Shown one piece after another: positions 21,709-34,510 of a stretch of DNA of 64,000 nucleotides. The translations under genes and the position numbers were made by a program. Within the stretch, counting starts at the first letter, position 1. Each line of letters opens with the position of its first letter. The DNA is from Cinnamomum chago (Eukaryota > Streptophyta > Magnoliopsida > Laurales > Lauraceae). The stretch covers positions 35,250,001 through 35,314,000 of the forward strand of contig CP142460.1 of NCBI GenBank assembly GCA_038049695.1, read 5' to 3'. The notes beneath the pieces were generated by a model. It did not search any database. It saw only the letters and a program-made list of their open reading frames with translations, and was not told the DNA's origin.

Positions 21709-24700
21709 CGTCGCGACCCCAGACCGGGGATCCGGGATCGGGACACTAAATGATGATGATCCACAACTGTTTAAATGATAACATACATTTATTTAATTTC
21801 CCACAGGTGTCCGCGGTGAGGATCTCACAACCATAAATGAATATTTCTATTAAGTGCGGAAGCGTGTAGCAAATCAACTAGTCAAACCATCCTTGGTCAT
21901 CAAGACAATAACACGAGTCTAAAAATATAGTATCAGAATGAGCAATGAACATTTAGCATGTTACCCAAAGTAGGTTAAAGTTTATACAATTAACATTTAA
22001 TTACATTTCCCAAAAAAAAATAGAGGCCCACAAGGCCAATATGACAAAATACCAATCCAAAGAATGGTTAAACAGTTTCCCCAAAATGATAAGTCTCTCA
22101 TAGAAACCGAACGTCTACATGACGTCATCAACACGCCACTCAACTAACTGCTGCGGTTCTACGACAGCCTCCTCAAGCTCCTCCTCGGGATAACCGACAA
22201 CGGGATCTGCGTACCAAAGAGTAGGTCAAACACGGCGGTTTGGCAAATGGAGGAAAAACACAATAGCAATATGAAAATAAATGAAATTTCCTTCAAAACA
22301 TGTAAACCTGTTTAAATAACAATTTCTCTAAACAAGATAAAACATTTATTCCAAATACACGTATGCAATGTAAAACATGTAAGGTGACCAAGGAGACGAG
22401 AAACAATCAAGATGGCAACCACACGAAGCTAAGTCCTCTATCACTAAGGTGATAGAGCAATAACTAGGCACTGATCTCAGTCACTCGAGGTGAGGAGAAA
22501 CAGTGGATCTCATATAAATACATATACATATACAATACTATACATGACCATGGTAGCGAGCCGGGCATCGGGGACCACAGTAGCAATCTGCGGCATCGGG
22601 ACAAGACCACGGTAATGACCGGGTAGCGGGATCCAAACTGCAGCTGGTGGGACAAGAGGGGGATCTCCAAGTAGGTGGATCAGACCAACAGGGTTATCCA
22701 AGCTTAGTGGTGCCGACTCATAGGTCAAATACAATCGAGACATATGCAAGTAAATCAAGTACAAATACATAAACAAACGGGCAAGACGGGGGTGCTCAAG
22801 GGCACACTATCATATCAAGTGGTGCAATGCACTTCGGGTCAAGTAACTGTTTCAAGTGTAATTCTATACTCTCGGGAAAACGAGACATGTAGTATAAATC
22901 TCGGGATCAAATAAGGTACAATAAACAATTGGAATTTATGGTAAAGTATCGGGTTCAAAATTCGTTTAAAGTGGATAGGGACCCCCGTATGTCATTCTAA
23001 TCACCATTTGGTACTCTTTGAGTTTGGGGACATTCCGGGTTCCTTATACACTTTGGATTTTCAAAACTTCAGTTGAAATCTTTTTGATATGGTTTCTTCC
23101 TCAAATGGACTCATACAATGCCTAATTAAATCTCCTTGAAGTAGAGGGGTTCCCAAAGAGTAGTCCCAAACCATTAAAACAGTCCATCCTTGTCGCAACA
23201 TAGTCCTGCCCAACGGGCCCCATCGCTCGAGCGGACTGGAGGGTTCGCTCGAGCGAGTCGCTCTCTGGAATGGTTGTCTGGATGTGTTCACTCGAGCGAA
23301 GTTGAGGTCCTTCAGCGAACTCATTGGGTCGAGCGAATATTTAAATGCGTCCGAGCGAACAACTCTCTGGAATGAGTTCTGGGATGTCCGCCCGAGCGAC
23401 CAAGCTACTGGAAAGCTCCGAACCGTTCTCTGGACAGGTCGCTCGAGCGAAGTGTCTTGGTCGCTCGAGCGAACTGTCCAGAAACCAACTCCGGACCAGT
23501 TCAGCTCCTCCATAACTCTTCCTTTTTACAACCTCCTTTTATCCCACCTTACACATCAAATGAGGAGTATAAATCTCCATTCAAACCACCTCAAATCTCT
23601 AACAACATCCATCCCATTCTCCTCCATCAACAACGCATTCAATATAAGAGAAAAGGAGAAGGAAACCATTTCACACAATATACATATTTTCAACAAAACA
23701 AGGAGACATTAATTGCTATGAACTAACACCTCTCATAGACATAAATGCACCATTAATACTTCCATGAACATTTATTTCAAAGGGGAGCAATAAATAGGCA
23801 TGAGTGACATTTAACAAAACAAACCACATCTCTCATAAAAACATTGAAAGCTCATAAAAGATCATGACATCCACTTGCCTTAAGTCTTCAAATCAAGTAA
23901 ATCAAGCTCTAACAAGTCTTCCAAGCAAGGAATCCAAGCTATGACAAAAATCCCCAAAACAAACAAACCCTAAAATGGTCAAACAATGAAATAACAAGGA
24001 AACCTTCTAATAATCAAGGTGAAGCTTCTCTAAGGCCAAAGGAGTACAAATCTAGAAGATGAACGGGATTACTTACTTGCAAAGTCCTCTAATGGCAATG
24101 ATAAGCTCAAAGAAAGTCTTGGAAATGGAGGCTTTTCCCCACAAAACTATTGAAAGAAAGCTCTCAATGAGGTGAAGAAGATGATGGCCTCTAGTCTCCT
24201 CTTGGTGCAAGCTTGGGGGTGGGTTGAGGATGAAGAAGCAAGAGCAAGAAGAAGAAGGCAATGAAACCCTAGGTTCTCACTCTCTTGTGCTGGAAAAAGG
24301 AGAGGGAAGGGAAATGAAGAAGGGGGTTTCCCTTTGTTAACAAATGGGGGTTGGGTCCCACAACTTAAGGAACTAGTTTGGTTGAAATCATCTCTTTTGG
24401 GACCTCGGATGAATTCGACGAAGAAGGAAGAAATGATCGTCGAAATTTCTAGTTTCCAAAAAGTATATGTTCCATGGGTTTCGGGAATATCAAGTTTTGG
24501 GTACAGATTTCGTGTGCAATCACTGTTTTGCCCTCACGGCCAAGAATTCGGGTTTCGGGATCTCAAATGGACACGGGATCAACATGAAAGTTGAATGGAA
24601 TAACAATACCAATAAAACGGGATTAAAACCATGAATGTAAAAATCTCCGATAAATCCTCAAGCAAATGCAATGTCATGAAAAGGAACCCCCAAAGGGTCC

Positions 24701-24844
24701 CACTAATCACAAGACAACCAAAACTCCCCAAAACTAGAATCAAAGCTATTCCGAACCCACCTAAGCCAAAATCACTAATCAAGCTTAGCACTAACACACA
24801 ACTTAATTAGTACTAATCGGGTTCACTCGGGTCGGGGTCTTACA
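21709..24844 (-). repeat. Tekay 3' LTR (copy B)
   Basis: 3136 bases. Its 5' end (minus strand) is TGTAAGACCCCGACC at 24844 and its 3' end is GGTCGCGACG at 21709, where the last base has changed from A, so the canonical CA end is lost on this copy. It contains a TCGCTCGAGCGA cluster at 23220-23475. Confidence 0.92.
23220..23475. repeat. TCGCTCGAGCGA palindrome cluster in Tekay 3' LTR
   Basis: About nine copies of CGCTCGAGCGA or one-base variants within 255 bases, separated by short conserved phrases such as CTCTCTGGAATG. Equivalent clusters lie at 31080-31335 and, split by copia-2, at 40068-40246 plus 50125-50160. Open frames through these clusters appear on both strands because of the palindromes and are not genes. 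Confidence 0.85.
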
Positions 24845-24857
24845 TCCTCCACCCCTT
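24845..24857 (-). other. Tekay polypurine tract overlapping the pol stop codon
   Basis: AAGGGGTGGAGGA on the minus strand, directly before the 3' LTR. The pol stop codon (TAA, 24856-24858) overlaps its first bases. Confidence 0.85.
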
Positions 24858-27800
24858 AAGGCATTCGGTCCTCCAAATGAAACATAAGACTCACCTCAGG
24901 TAGAAGATGTGGATACTTCCTCTGAACTTGGTCTCGTAATTCCCACGTTGCCTCTTCCGGTCCATGGTTCTCCCACAGTACCTTTACCCACTGAATAGTC
25001 CGAGTCCTCAACTCTTGTTCCTTTGCATCGATGATCTCAACGGGCTTCTCAACATAGGTAACATCCTCTCGAATCTCCAATGGCTCGTGCCGGAGTACAT
25101 GCGAAGGATCGGGAACGTACTTCTTCGACATAGACACATGGAAGACGTCGTGTACGCCAGATAGCTCGGGTGGTAAAGCTAATCTATAAGCCACGTCACC
25201 GATCTTGCTCACAATGTCATATGGTCCAATGTATCTCCGTGATAGCTTGCCCTTCTGTCCAAATCTCAATGTTCCCCTTGTAGGTGACACTTTCAAGAAA
25301 ACCTTATCTCCTTCCTTGGACTGTAAATCTCTGCGGTGGGAGTCTGCATAGCTCTTCTGTCTACTCCGGGACACTTTCAGACGCTCTTGAATCAACTTGA
25401 TCTTGTCGCTGGTCTCACTAACAATAGTCGGTCCGTGGAAACTGCGAGCGCCGACTTCTTCCCAACATACAAGTGTCCTACACCTCCTGCCATACAGGGC
25501 CTCAAAAGGAGCCATCCAAATGCTCGAATGGTAGCTGTTGTTGTAAGCGAACTCAATCAACGGTAGAGTCTCATCCCACTGAGTCTTGAAATCTAACACA
25601 CAAGCATGGAGCATATCCTCTAGGGTCTGAATCGTCCTCTCTGACTGACCATCTGTCTGCGGGTGATACGCTGTGCTAAACTGTAGTCTCGTGCCCATAG
25701 ACTCATGTAGGGTCTTCCAGAATCTCGAGACGAATCTGCTGTCTCTGTCAGAAGTGATAGAAACTGGCTGCCCATGACGACTGACAATCTCGCTGACAAA
25801 CAACTCTGTCAAAGGTAGCATGTGCATCTTCTTCCCTATCTTCATAGCAAGGAAATGCGCTGACTTAGTGAGACGGTCTACAATGACTCATATCGCATCG
25901 TTGCCTCTGCTAGTCCTCGGTAATCCCAAAATAAAGTCCATGGTAATGTGCTCCCACTTTCATTCTGGGATCTCTAATGGCTGTAACAATCCTGGAGGCC
26001 TCTGATGCTCTGCTTTAATCAACTGACAAGTCATGCAACGAGAGACAAACACTGCAATCTCTCTCTTCATATTGTTCCACCAAAATCTGCCCTTCAAGTT
26101 CTGATACAAGTTCGTGCTGCCAGGATGCATCGAGTACTTCGTGCTATGAGCCTCAGTCATGATGTCATTTCTCAAATCTTCGATGTTAGGCACACACAGA
26201 CGGTCACGGTAGTATAAAACTCCATCAACAAAACGGAAGTCGGGACGTTCTGCTATATGCTATGAAATCTTGGCCAACTCTGGATCTTGCAACTGACTAT
26301 CCTTGATCTTCTGAATGAAAGAAGGTTCTGACACCGTCATGTTAGCTAACAAAACACCCTTCCTCAATGGCTGAAGATCTAAACTCAACTCTTCAAATTG
26401 CTCAAAGATACAAGTGCCACTTAGATTTGCCAAGCCTACTGATTTCCTACTCAAGGCATCGGCAACTACATTGGCCTTCCCCGGGTGGTACTTGATTGGA
26501 AAGTCATAGTCCTTGATATATTCCATCCATCTTCTCTGCCTCATGTTCAATTCTTTCTGAGAAAACAAGTACTGTAAGCTGCGGTGATCGGAGTGGACTT
26601 CGAACTTCTCTCCATAGAGGTAGTGTCTCCACATTTTCAACGCGAAGACGACCGCTGCTAACTCAAATGGTAAAACCGCCACTTCCAGATGGTAACGTAA
26701 GGACTGGTGCTGTAGTCAATCTCTTATTTAGCTCTTGGAAACTCTCTTCACACTGATCTGTCCACACATATGGTGCATTTTTCCTTGTCAACTCTGTCAA
26801 TGGTGACGCAATCGACGAAAAACCTTGCACAAACCTCCGATAATAGCCTGCCAAACCCAGAAAACTTCTGATCTCTGTTGCATTCTTCGGTCTTTCCCAA
26901 CTCATAACTGCTTCAATCATGGATGGATCCACTGATAGTCCTTCTTTTGAGATGATATGCCCCAAAAATGCTACTTGCTCCAACCAAAATTCACACTTGT
27001 TGAGCTTCGCATACAGCTGATTCTCTCTCAAGAGTTGCAATGCTATCCTCAAGTACTCTTCTCTGGTCTTGGAGTACACCAAAATGTCATCTATGAACAC
27101 TACAAAAAACTGATCTAAATACTCTGCAAATATCTTGTTCATCAAAGCCATGAACACTGCCGGTGCATTTGTCAATCCAAATGGCATCACTAGAAACTCA
27201 TAGTGGCCATATTTTGTCCGGAAAGGTGTTTTCAACACATCTGGTTCTCTAACTCTAAGCTGATGGTAACCGGATCTCAAATCAATCTTCGAAAATTATG
27301 ATGCACCTTGCAGCTGATCAAACAATTCATTTATTCTTGGCAATGGGTATTTGTTTTTAATGGTCATTTGATTCAATCTTCTGTAATCTATACACATTCT
27401 CATCAAACCATCCTTCTTCTTGACAAACAAAACTGGAGCTCCCCATGGTGAAACACTCGGTCTCACAAAACCTTTGTCCAACAACTCTTGCAACTGAGTC
27501 TTCAACTCTCCCAACTCCGCTGGAGCCATTCTATATGGTACAATAGATATCGGAGCGGTCCCTGGTAACAACTCAATGGTGAAATCAATCTCTCTGATGG
27601 GTGGTAAACCTGGAATCTCCTCCGGAAAAACATCCGGGAATTCCCAAACAATTGGGATCTCCTCCGCCCCTTGGGACCGTTTATCCTTCGTGATAAACGC
27701 CAAATATGCTTCACAACCATTTCTCAAAAGTATATCAGCCTTCAATGCTGAGAGAAACCCTGCATGAGGACTTCTCCTCTCTCCCTGAAACAACACCCCT

Positions 27801-29491
27801 GCTGGTGTCTCATCTAACTTGAAAGTCAGGGTCTTATGGAAACAATCCATTGTGGCATGGTATCCTGCCAGCCAATCCATCCCTAGGATGACATCAAAAT
27901 CGAACATCTCTAAAAGAATGAGATATGCGGTTAAAACCACTTCTCCTATCTGGACTGTGCAACTAGGATAATATGTACTACAAATAATTTTTTTGCCTAC
28001 TGGGGTTGCCACAGTCAAAATAAACTCAAGTTCTCTAGCGTGCATATCAATCAACTTAGCAAATTCATGGGATAAGAATGAATGGGTAGAACCAGGGTCA
28101 AATAAAATCTTAGCTTTCATCCCACAAACAAGACGTGTACCTTCCACTACATTTCCCGCTGCCTCTGCATCCACTCTATTGACTCCGTAGATCTGGCCTC
28201 GCTGTTGTGGCCTATTCTTTGCCGGTTGTGGTCTGCCATGGGGTGCATTCCTATGCTGCTGTGGTGCACGTTGATTTGGGCTGTGTCCCTGCTGACGAGC
28301 CCGTTGTTGTTGTTGCTGTGGTCTATGCTGCTGCTGTGATGGTGCTTGTTGCTGTAGGGGCCTTGCCTGATTCTGAACAACAATTGCATTCTGTGGTGCT
28401 GGTGGTCGTTGTACCCCTTGCTACTGCTGCTGATTCTGCTTATTCTGTCTTGGACAGTCTCTCATCTGATGAGCCAAGGAGCCACATCTGAAGCATGCTC
28501 CTGTGAGTGTTCGACACTGTGCACTCTCATGGTTCTTCCCACAATGGGTACAAATCAATGGACCTTGAGCAATCGGTTCTGTCCTCAGTCTCTTGTTCTG
28601 ATGGTTCCTTTGCTGGTGGTTCTGCTGCTGAGCTTGTCCCTTGCCTTGGACTCTGAGGATCTTGTTGTGGAAGTTCTCAAACTTGTAGGCCCTCTTGATT
28701 GCCTCATCAAAAGTAGCAGGTGGTACTACCCCGGTGGCATCTCTTTCAATGACGGGATTAAGTTTGGCAATTTTCTTCTTCACCGTATCCACCAACTCCG
28801 GAGCATATCTAGGCAATCTCTCGAACTGTTTGAGATATTCTAAGACTGTCATACTCCCTTGGACAAGCTGTTGAAATTCTATGGCCTTTTGCTTCTTGAT
28901 ATGAGCAGGTACATATTTGTCATGGAATTGCCTCTTGAAGTTTGCCCAAACCTCTGCATCAGCCATGGTTCTATATTCTTCCCTAACCGTTTTCCACCAT
29001 CTGTCCGCTAAACCAACAAAGAGCGATGATGCTAGCTTCACTCTATCTCCCCCTTTACACTGGAAAATCTCAAAGATGTTCTCCGTGTGTTCCAACCATT
29101 CATCTGCAGCCAATGGGTCTTCTATTCCCAGAAATTCCTTCGGAGCTCTCTTCCTGAATCGCACAAACAAGGCATTAGGATCATGTTGCCTCTGGTTCAT
29201 GACTATAGCTGGTTGAGGTTGAACCGGTTCTGGTCTTCTCTGTAGGACCTCAAGTAATTGCCTTTGCATCTCTGCCATTTCCCTAGCATGGTCTTCTTCC
29301 CTCTTGAGCATCTGTTCTTGCAATCTAGCTTGGTTCTCATTGGCTTGACGTTGCTGGTCAAGCATCGCTTACATCATTTCCTGAAACTGGTTTGGTGGGT
29401 TGTTCTCAACCATATCTTCTTCTACTAGCCCGGTGTGATCACTGTTACTCCCAGATGGAATGCCATTTACTGTTCTCTTACGGGGATGCAT
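24856..29491 (-). pseudogene. Tekay gag-pol polyprotein, degraded
   Basis: Start at ATG 29491 (MHPRKRTVNG). Domains: gag, ending in two knuckle-like motifs (CTHCGKNHESAQC; CFRCGSLAHQMRDC); Gln-rich linker; protease with FDPGSTHSF, where the usual DSG reads DPG; RT with [10 protein letters not shown] near 27080; RNase H; integrase with H-H-C-C zinc finger (HSTKYSMH, CMTCQ) and DRDSRFV and QTDGQSERT core motifs; chromodomain. Breaks: TAA near 29369, TAG 28421-28423, TAA 27296-27298, a frame change with loss of about 30 codons near 26670 that removes the first part of RNase H including its first catalytic Asp, TAG 26260-26262, TGA 25960-25962 and TGA near 25886. The last 329 codons are open. Not functional. 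Confidence 0.93.
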
Positions 29492-29634
29492 GATGCTGCA
29501 AAACCAATTGTTAGCACATAATAATATAAAGGGTCACACATTGCTCACACGATACTAGCTAATGAAAGATCTAACGAATCATCGCCACGTCCTTAGGATT
29601 TCTAGTTTCTTTTTAATTGCTTGAAACACGTCTC

Positions 29635-29646
29635 GCTCTTATACCA
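29635..29646 (-). other. Tekay primer binding site
   Basis: TGGTATAAGAGC on the minus strand, three bases inside the 5' LTR. It matches the initiator Met tRNA site TGGTATCAGAGC with one difference. Confidence 0.88.
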
Positions 29647-29649
29647 GTC

Positions 29650-32600
29650 TGTCGCGACCCCGGACCGGGGATCCGGGATAGGGACACTAAATGATGATGA
29701 TCCACAACTGTTTAAATGATAACATACATTTATTAAATTTCCCACAGGTGTCCGCGGTGAGGATCTCAAAACCATAAATGAATATTTCTATTAAGTGCGG
29801 AAGCGTGTAGCAAATCAAATAGTCAAACCATCCTTGGTCATCAAGACAATAACACAAGTCAAAAAATACTGTATCAGAATAAGCAATGAACATTTAGCAT
29901 GTTACCCAAAGTAGGTTAAAGTTTATACAATTAACATTTAATTACATTTCCCCAAAAAAAATAGAGGCCCACAAGGCCAATATGACAAAATACCAATCCA
30001 AAGAATGGTTAAACAGTTTCCCCAAAATGATAAGTCTCTAAACATGTAATGCTCCTCCTCGGGATAACCGACAACGGGATCTGCGTACCAAAGAGTAGGT
30101 CAAACACGGCGGTTTGGCAAATGGAGGAAAAACACAATAGCAATATGAAAATAAAGGAAATTTCCTTCAAAACATGTAAACCTGTTTAAATAACAATTTC
30201 TCTAAACAAGATAAAACATTTATTCCAAATACACGTATGCAATGTAAAACATGTAAGGTGACCAAGGAAACGGGAAAGAATCAAGACGCCAACCACACGA
30301 AGCTAAGTCCTCTATCACTAAGGTGATAGAGCAATAACTAGGGACTGATCTCAGTCACTCGAGGTGAGGAGAAACAATGGATCTCATATAAATACATATA
30401 CATATACAATACTATAATGACCACGGTAGCGAGCCGGGCATCGGGGACCACAGTAGCAATCTGCGGCATCGGTACAAGACCACGGTAATGACCGGGTAGC
30501 GGGATCCAAACTGCAGCTGGCGGGACAAGAGGGGGTTCTCCAAGTCGGTGGATCAGACCAACAGGGTTATCCAAGCATAGTGGTGCCGACTCATAGGTCA
30601 AATACAATCGAGACATATGCAAGTAAATCAAGTACAAATACATAAACAAACGGGTAAGATGGGGGTGCTCAAGGGCACACTATCATATCAAGTGGTGCAA
30701 TGCACTTCGGGTCAAGTAACTATTTCAAGTGTAATTCTATACTCTCGGGAAAACGAGACATGAAGTATAAATCTCGGGATCAAATAAGGTACAACAAACA
30801 ATTGGAATTTATGGTAAAGTATCGGGTTCAAAATTCGTTTAAAGTGGATAGGGACCTCGTATGTCATTCTAATTACCATTTGGTACTCTTTGAGTTTGGG
30901 GACATTCCGGGTTCCTTATACACTTTGGATTTTCAAAACTTCAGTTGAAATCTTTGTGATATGGTTTCTTCCTCAAATGGACTCATACAATGCCTAATTA
31001 AATATCCTTGATGTAGAGGGGTTCCCAAACCTTTAAAACAGTCCATCTTTGTCGAAACATAGTCCTGCCCAACGGGCCCCATCGCTCGAGCGAACTGGAG
31101 GGTTCGCTCGAGCGAGTCGCTCTCTGGAATGGTTGTCTGGATGTGTTCGCTCGAGCGAAGTTGAGGTCGCTTGAGCGAACTCATTGGGTCGAGCGAATAT
31201 TTAAATGCGTTCGAGCGAACAACTCTCTGGAATGAGTTCTGGGATGTCCGCTCGAGCGACCAAGCTACTGGAAAGCTCCGAACCATTCTTTGGACAGGTC
31301 GCTCAAGCGAAGTGTCATGGTCGCTCGAGCGAACTGTCCAGAAACCAACTCCGGACCAGTTCAACTCCTCCATAACTCTTCCTTTTTACAACCTCCTTTT
31401 AGCCCTCCTTACACATCAAATGAGGAGTATAAATTTCCATTCAAACCACCTCAAATCTCTAACAACATCCATCCCATTCTCCTCCATCAACAACACATTC
31501 AATATAAGAGAAAAGGAGAAGGAAACCATTTCACACAATATACATATTTGAAACAAAACAAGGAGACATTAATTGCTATGAACTAACACCTCTCATAGAC
31601 ATAAATGCACCATTAATACTTCCATGAACATTTATTTCAAAGGGGAGCAAGAAATAGGCATGAGTGACATTTAACAAAACAAACCACATCTCTCATAAAA
31701 ACATTGAAAGCTCATAAAAGATCATGACATCCACTTGCCTTAAGTCTTCAAATCAAGTAAATCAAGCTCTAACAAGTCTTCCAAGCAAGGAATCCAAGCT
31801 ATGACAAAAATCCCCAAAACAAACAAACCCTAAAATGGTCAAACAATGAAATAACAAGGAAACCTTCTAATAATCAAGGTGAAGCTTCTCTAAGGCCAAA
31901 GGAGTACAAATCTAGAAGATGAACGGGATTACTTACTTGCAAAGTCCTCTAATGGCAATGATAAGCTCAAAGAAAGTCTTGGAAATGGAGGCTTTTCCCC
32001 ACAAAACTATTGAAAGAAAGCTCTCAATGAGGTGAAGAAGATGATGGCCTCTAGTCTCCTCTTGGTGCAAGCTTGGGGGTGGGTTGAGGATGAAGAAGCA
32101 AGAGCAAGAAGAAGAAGGCAATGAAACCCTAGGTTCTCACTCTCTTGTGCTGGAAAAAGGAGAGGGAAGGGAAATGAAGAAGGGGGTTTCCCATTGTTAA
32201 GAAATGGGGGTTGGGTCCCACAACTTAAGGAACTAGTTTGGCTGAAATCATCTCTTTCGGGACCTCGGATGAATTCGACGAAGAATGAAGAAATGATCGT
32301 CGAAATTTCTAGTTTCCAAAAAGTATATGTTCCGCGGGTTTCGGGAATATCAAGTTTTGGGTACAGATTTTGTGTGCAATCACTGTTTTGCCCTCAAGGC
32401 CAAGAATTCGGGTTTCGGGATCTCAAATGGACACGGGATCAACATGAAAGTTGAATGGAATAACAATACCAATAAAACGGGATTAAAACCATGAATGTAA
32501 AAATCTCCGATAAATCCTCAAGCAAATGCAATGACATGAAAAGGAACCCCCAAAGGGTCCCACTAATCACAAGACAACCAAAACTCCCCAAAACTAGAAT

Positions 32601-32704
32601 CAAAGCTATTCCAAACCCAACTAAGCCAAAATCACTAATCAAGCTTAGCACTTGCACGCAACTTAATTAGTACTAATCGAGTTCACTCGGGTCGGGGTCT
32701 TACA
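29650..32704 (-). repeat. Tekay 5' LTR (copy C)
   Basis: 3055 bases, minus-strand ends TGTAAGACCCC (32704) and GGTCGCGACA (29650). Compared with copy B it lacks about 75 bases near 30045 (the part around 22097-22185 of B) and a few bases near 31030. Palindrome cluster at 31080-31335. Confidence 0.92.
31080..31335. repeat. TCGCTCGAGCGA palindrome cluster in Tekay 5' LTR
   Basis: Same arrangement as in copy B. Several motifs are intact here that are mutated there, for example the site near 31148 where B reads TTCACTCGAGCG, and vice versa. Confidence 0.85.
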
Positions 32705-33171
32705 CCTGTAACCATTATGATGTATGGACGAAAATATTCTACGTTCCGAGAGCTTTCCGACGATATATAGAACGTCCAAATCGGACAAACGGATCAAAAG
32801 ATATGGCCCTCGGAAGATTGCCCTAAGGGCCCCGCTAGAAACACACCTGTACTTGGGCGCGCACACAGGTGCGCCCAGGTCCCCAGCTGCCCTAGAAAAG
32901 CACTTGAATGCATACTTAGGTGGGTTTCGCTCTATCTTTCGCAGTTCCGACCCGACCTCAGCCCAAAAATAATCTGAAACCGAACCCTATATCCATTAAG
33001 CCTTGAAGTTAGACATGGGCGCCACCATGTGTGCGCCTAACTCATGGGACCCACCTGTGCGCACCTGTGTGTGCGCCCAAGTCACCCAAAACCCTAGGTT
33101 GGCTTTGGTTTGCATGAAACTTCTAAAAGTTCGTGCAAACAGCAGCCCTAGCGCCTTCTCCATGAGAAAAC

Positions 33172-33183
33172 CCTTATATAAGG
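33172..33183 (+). promoter_or_regulatory. Candidate TATA box CCTTATATAAGG
   Basis: Self-complementary TATA box following a region of LTR-like phrases and preceding an A/G-rich leader, as in LTR promoters. It is palindromic, so orientation is uncertain; plus is favoured by the flanks. Confidence 0.4.
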
Positions 33184-33689
33184 ATCTCTTATACCATTTG
33201 CAAAAGGAGGCAACCAAAAAAATAGAAAAAGAGAGAAGTCAAAGGCAGAGAAAGGAGAGAGTATCCACCATAGAGAAAGCCTTGGATCTAGAAGAAAGGA
33301 GAAGAGGAGCCTTCTGGTTTCCAAGATCAGCAATGGAGAAGGTTTCCAAAAGCCATGGACTTGTGCAAAAGCTTCATTCTAGGACTTGAAGAATACAACC
33401 CAAACCAGTAATTCTAGATCTAGTTCTTTCCTATTGATATTCAGCATCATTAATGCTAAGAAACATGCTTAGGATCATACATACATTGTAGATCTACTTT
33501 AATAGTAGTGTTTTTCAATAGATCTAATACTTAGTAGTCATTCATCATTAGTAACATGCTTAGGATCATTCTTAGTCCATAGATCTGCATCATTTTCACC
33601 ATCTTGAACTCGTGATTAGGATAGGTTTACATTCATATCATTTTAATAGGAAAAATCCGAGTTTGAGGAAGAAAGAGTGCAACAGAGAG

Positions 33690-34510
33690 TTACGCCCAAG
33701 TCCCTACATGGGATTTTAACCCCAACTTTCATATCGTGTGCACTTCGTTTCTCAGATCCGAATTCATTCTTATACATATTGATATCGGGACCTTCGGATC
33801 TGTAACTTTATGTTTGAAATCATGCGAAAAGCATTGGAAAAAGGGAGTGAAAGAGGAAAAAAGTGCAGCAATGCACTAGGGCGCAGCTGTAGGTGCGCCT
33901 AAGTCCCTACATGGGATTTTGACCCCGATTTTCATATTGCATATATTTCATTCCTTAGATCTGAATTCATTCTCAAACTAACTGCTATCAGGACCTCGGA
34001 TTCGTGACTTTGTAATCAAAACCACGCGAAAAGCATTGAGAAAAGAAGTAAAAGAAAGGAAAAGGTGCAGGAAAGCACTTGGGCACCCCTACAGGTGCGC
34101 CCAAGTCCAAAGTTAGGATTTCGACCCCCAATTATCTGTTCCGCGTACATTTTGCTTCTTAGATCTAAATCCATCCTCATATACATTGATATCAAAGCCT
34201 TCGGATCCATAAAAATCATTAAAAGAATCAAAGGAATACCAAAACCTATTACCAAAATGTAAAGAAAAAAAGACAGTGTACTTGGGCCCCACTGTGGGTG
34301 CGCCCAAGTCCCTGCCAAAGAGATCCGCCTCTTGAACTTTGGTCCTCGTGTCATTGCTTTCAAATTCGAAGGTTGTTATATCAATAATTCATATTAGGAC
34401 CTTATATTTAGTCAGGAGGTGTCGAAAATCGTGTTAGAAATTGCATTGGAATATCGCTAAAAATTGGAAGTGCATCACAACCCGCAGAGGAGACACAGTG
34501 GGGCCCAAGT
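33690..34510 (+). repeat. Tandem repeat of about 205 bases, each unit with a hairpin
   Basis: Four degenerate units starting near 33692, 33898, 34106 and 34308. Each has an ACTTGGGCGC...GCGCCCAAGTCC-type hairpin or half-hairpin, then 'ggattttgaccccgattttcatat', 'cttagatctgaattcattctc', 'atcaggacctcggat' and 'catgcgaaaagcattgg' variants. Units diverge by perhaps 20-30 percent. Confidence 0.8.

Larger units (their letters stand above)
21709..32704 (-). mobile_element. Full-length Tekay-type Ty3/gypsy chromovirus, inactive
   Basis: LTRs at 21709-24844 (3') and 29650-32704 (5'), primer site, purine tract, gag-pol remnant with chromodomain, and 5-base target duplication CCTGT at 21704-21708 and 32705-32709. 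Lineage call rests on the C-terminal chromodomain-like region (VEIIDAKEQELRTRTIQWVK) with HGPEEATWEL, domain order protease, RT, RNase H, integrase, and the Met-tRNA primer site. It is inserted into the hairpin-bearing older unit. Confidence 0.93.

Noticed and set aside
23061-23726. Open frames of 60-150 codons on both strands, repeated at 30933-31586
   Set aside because: They are translations of the TCGCTCGAGCGA cluster and flanks in the Tekay LTR; differences between copies include frame-changing indels.
33003-33389. 128-codon open frame
   Set aside because: It spans hairpin motifs and a TATA-like box in a non-coding tract, with no recognisable domain.
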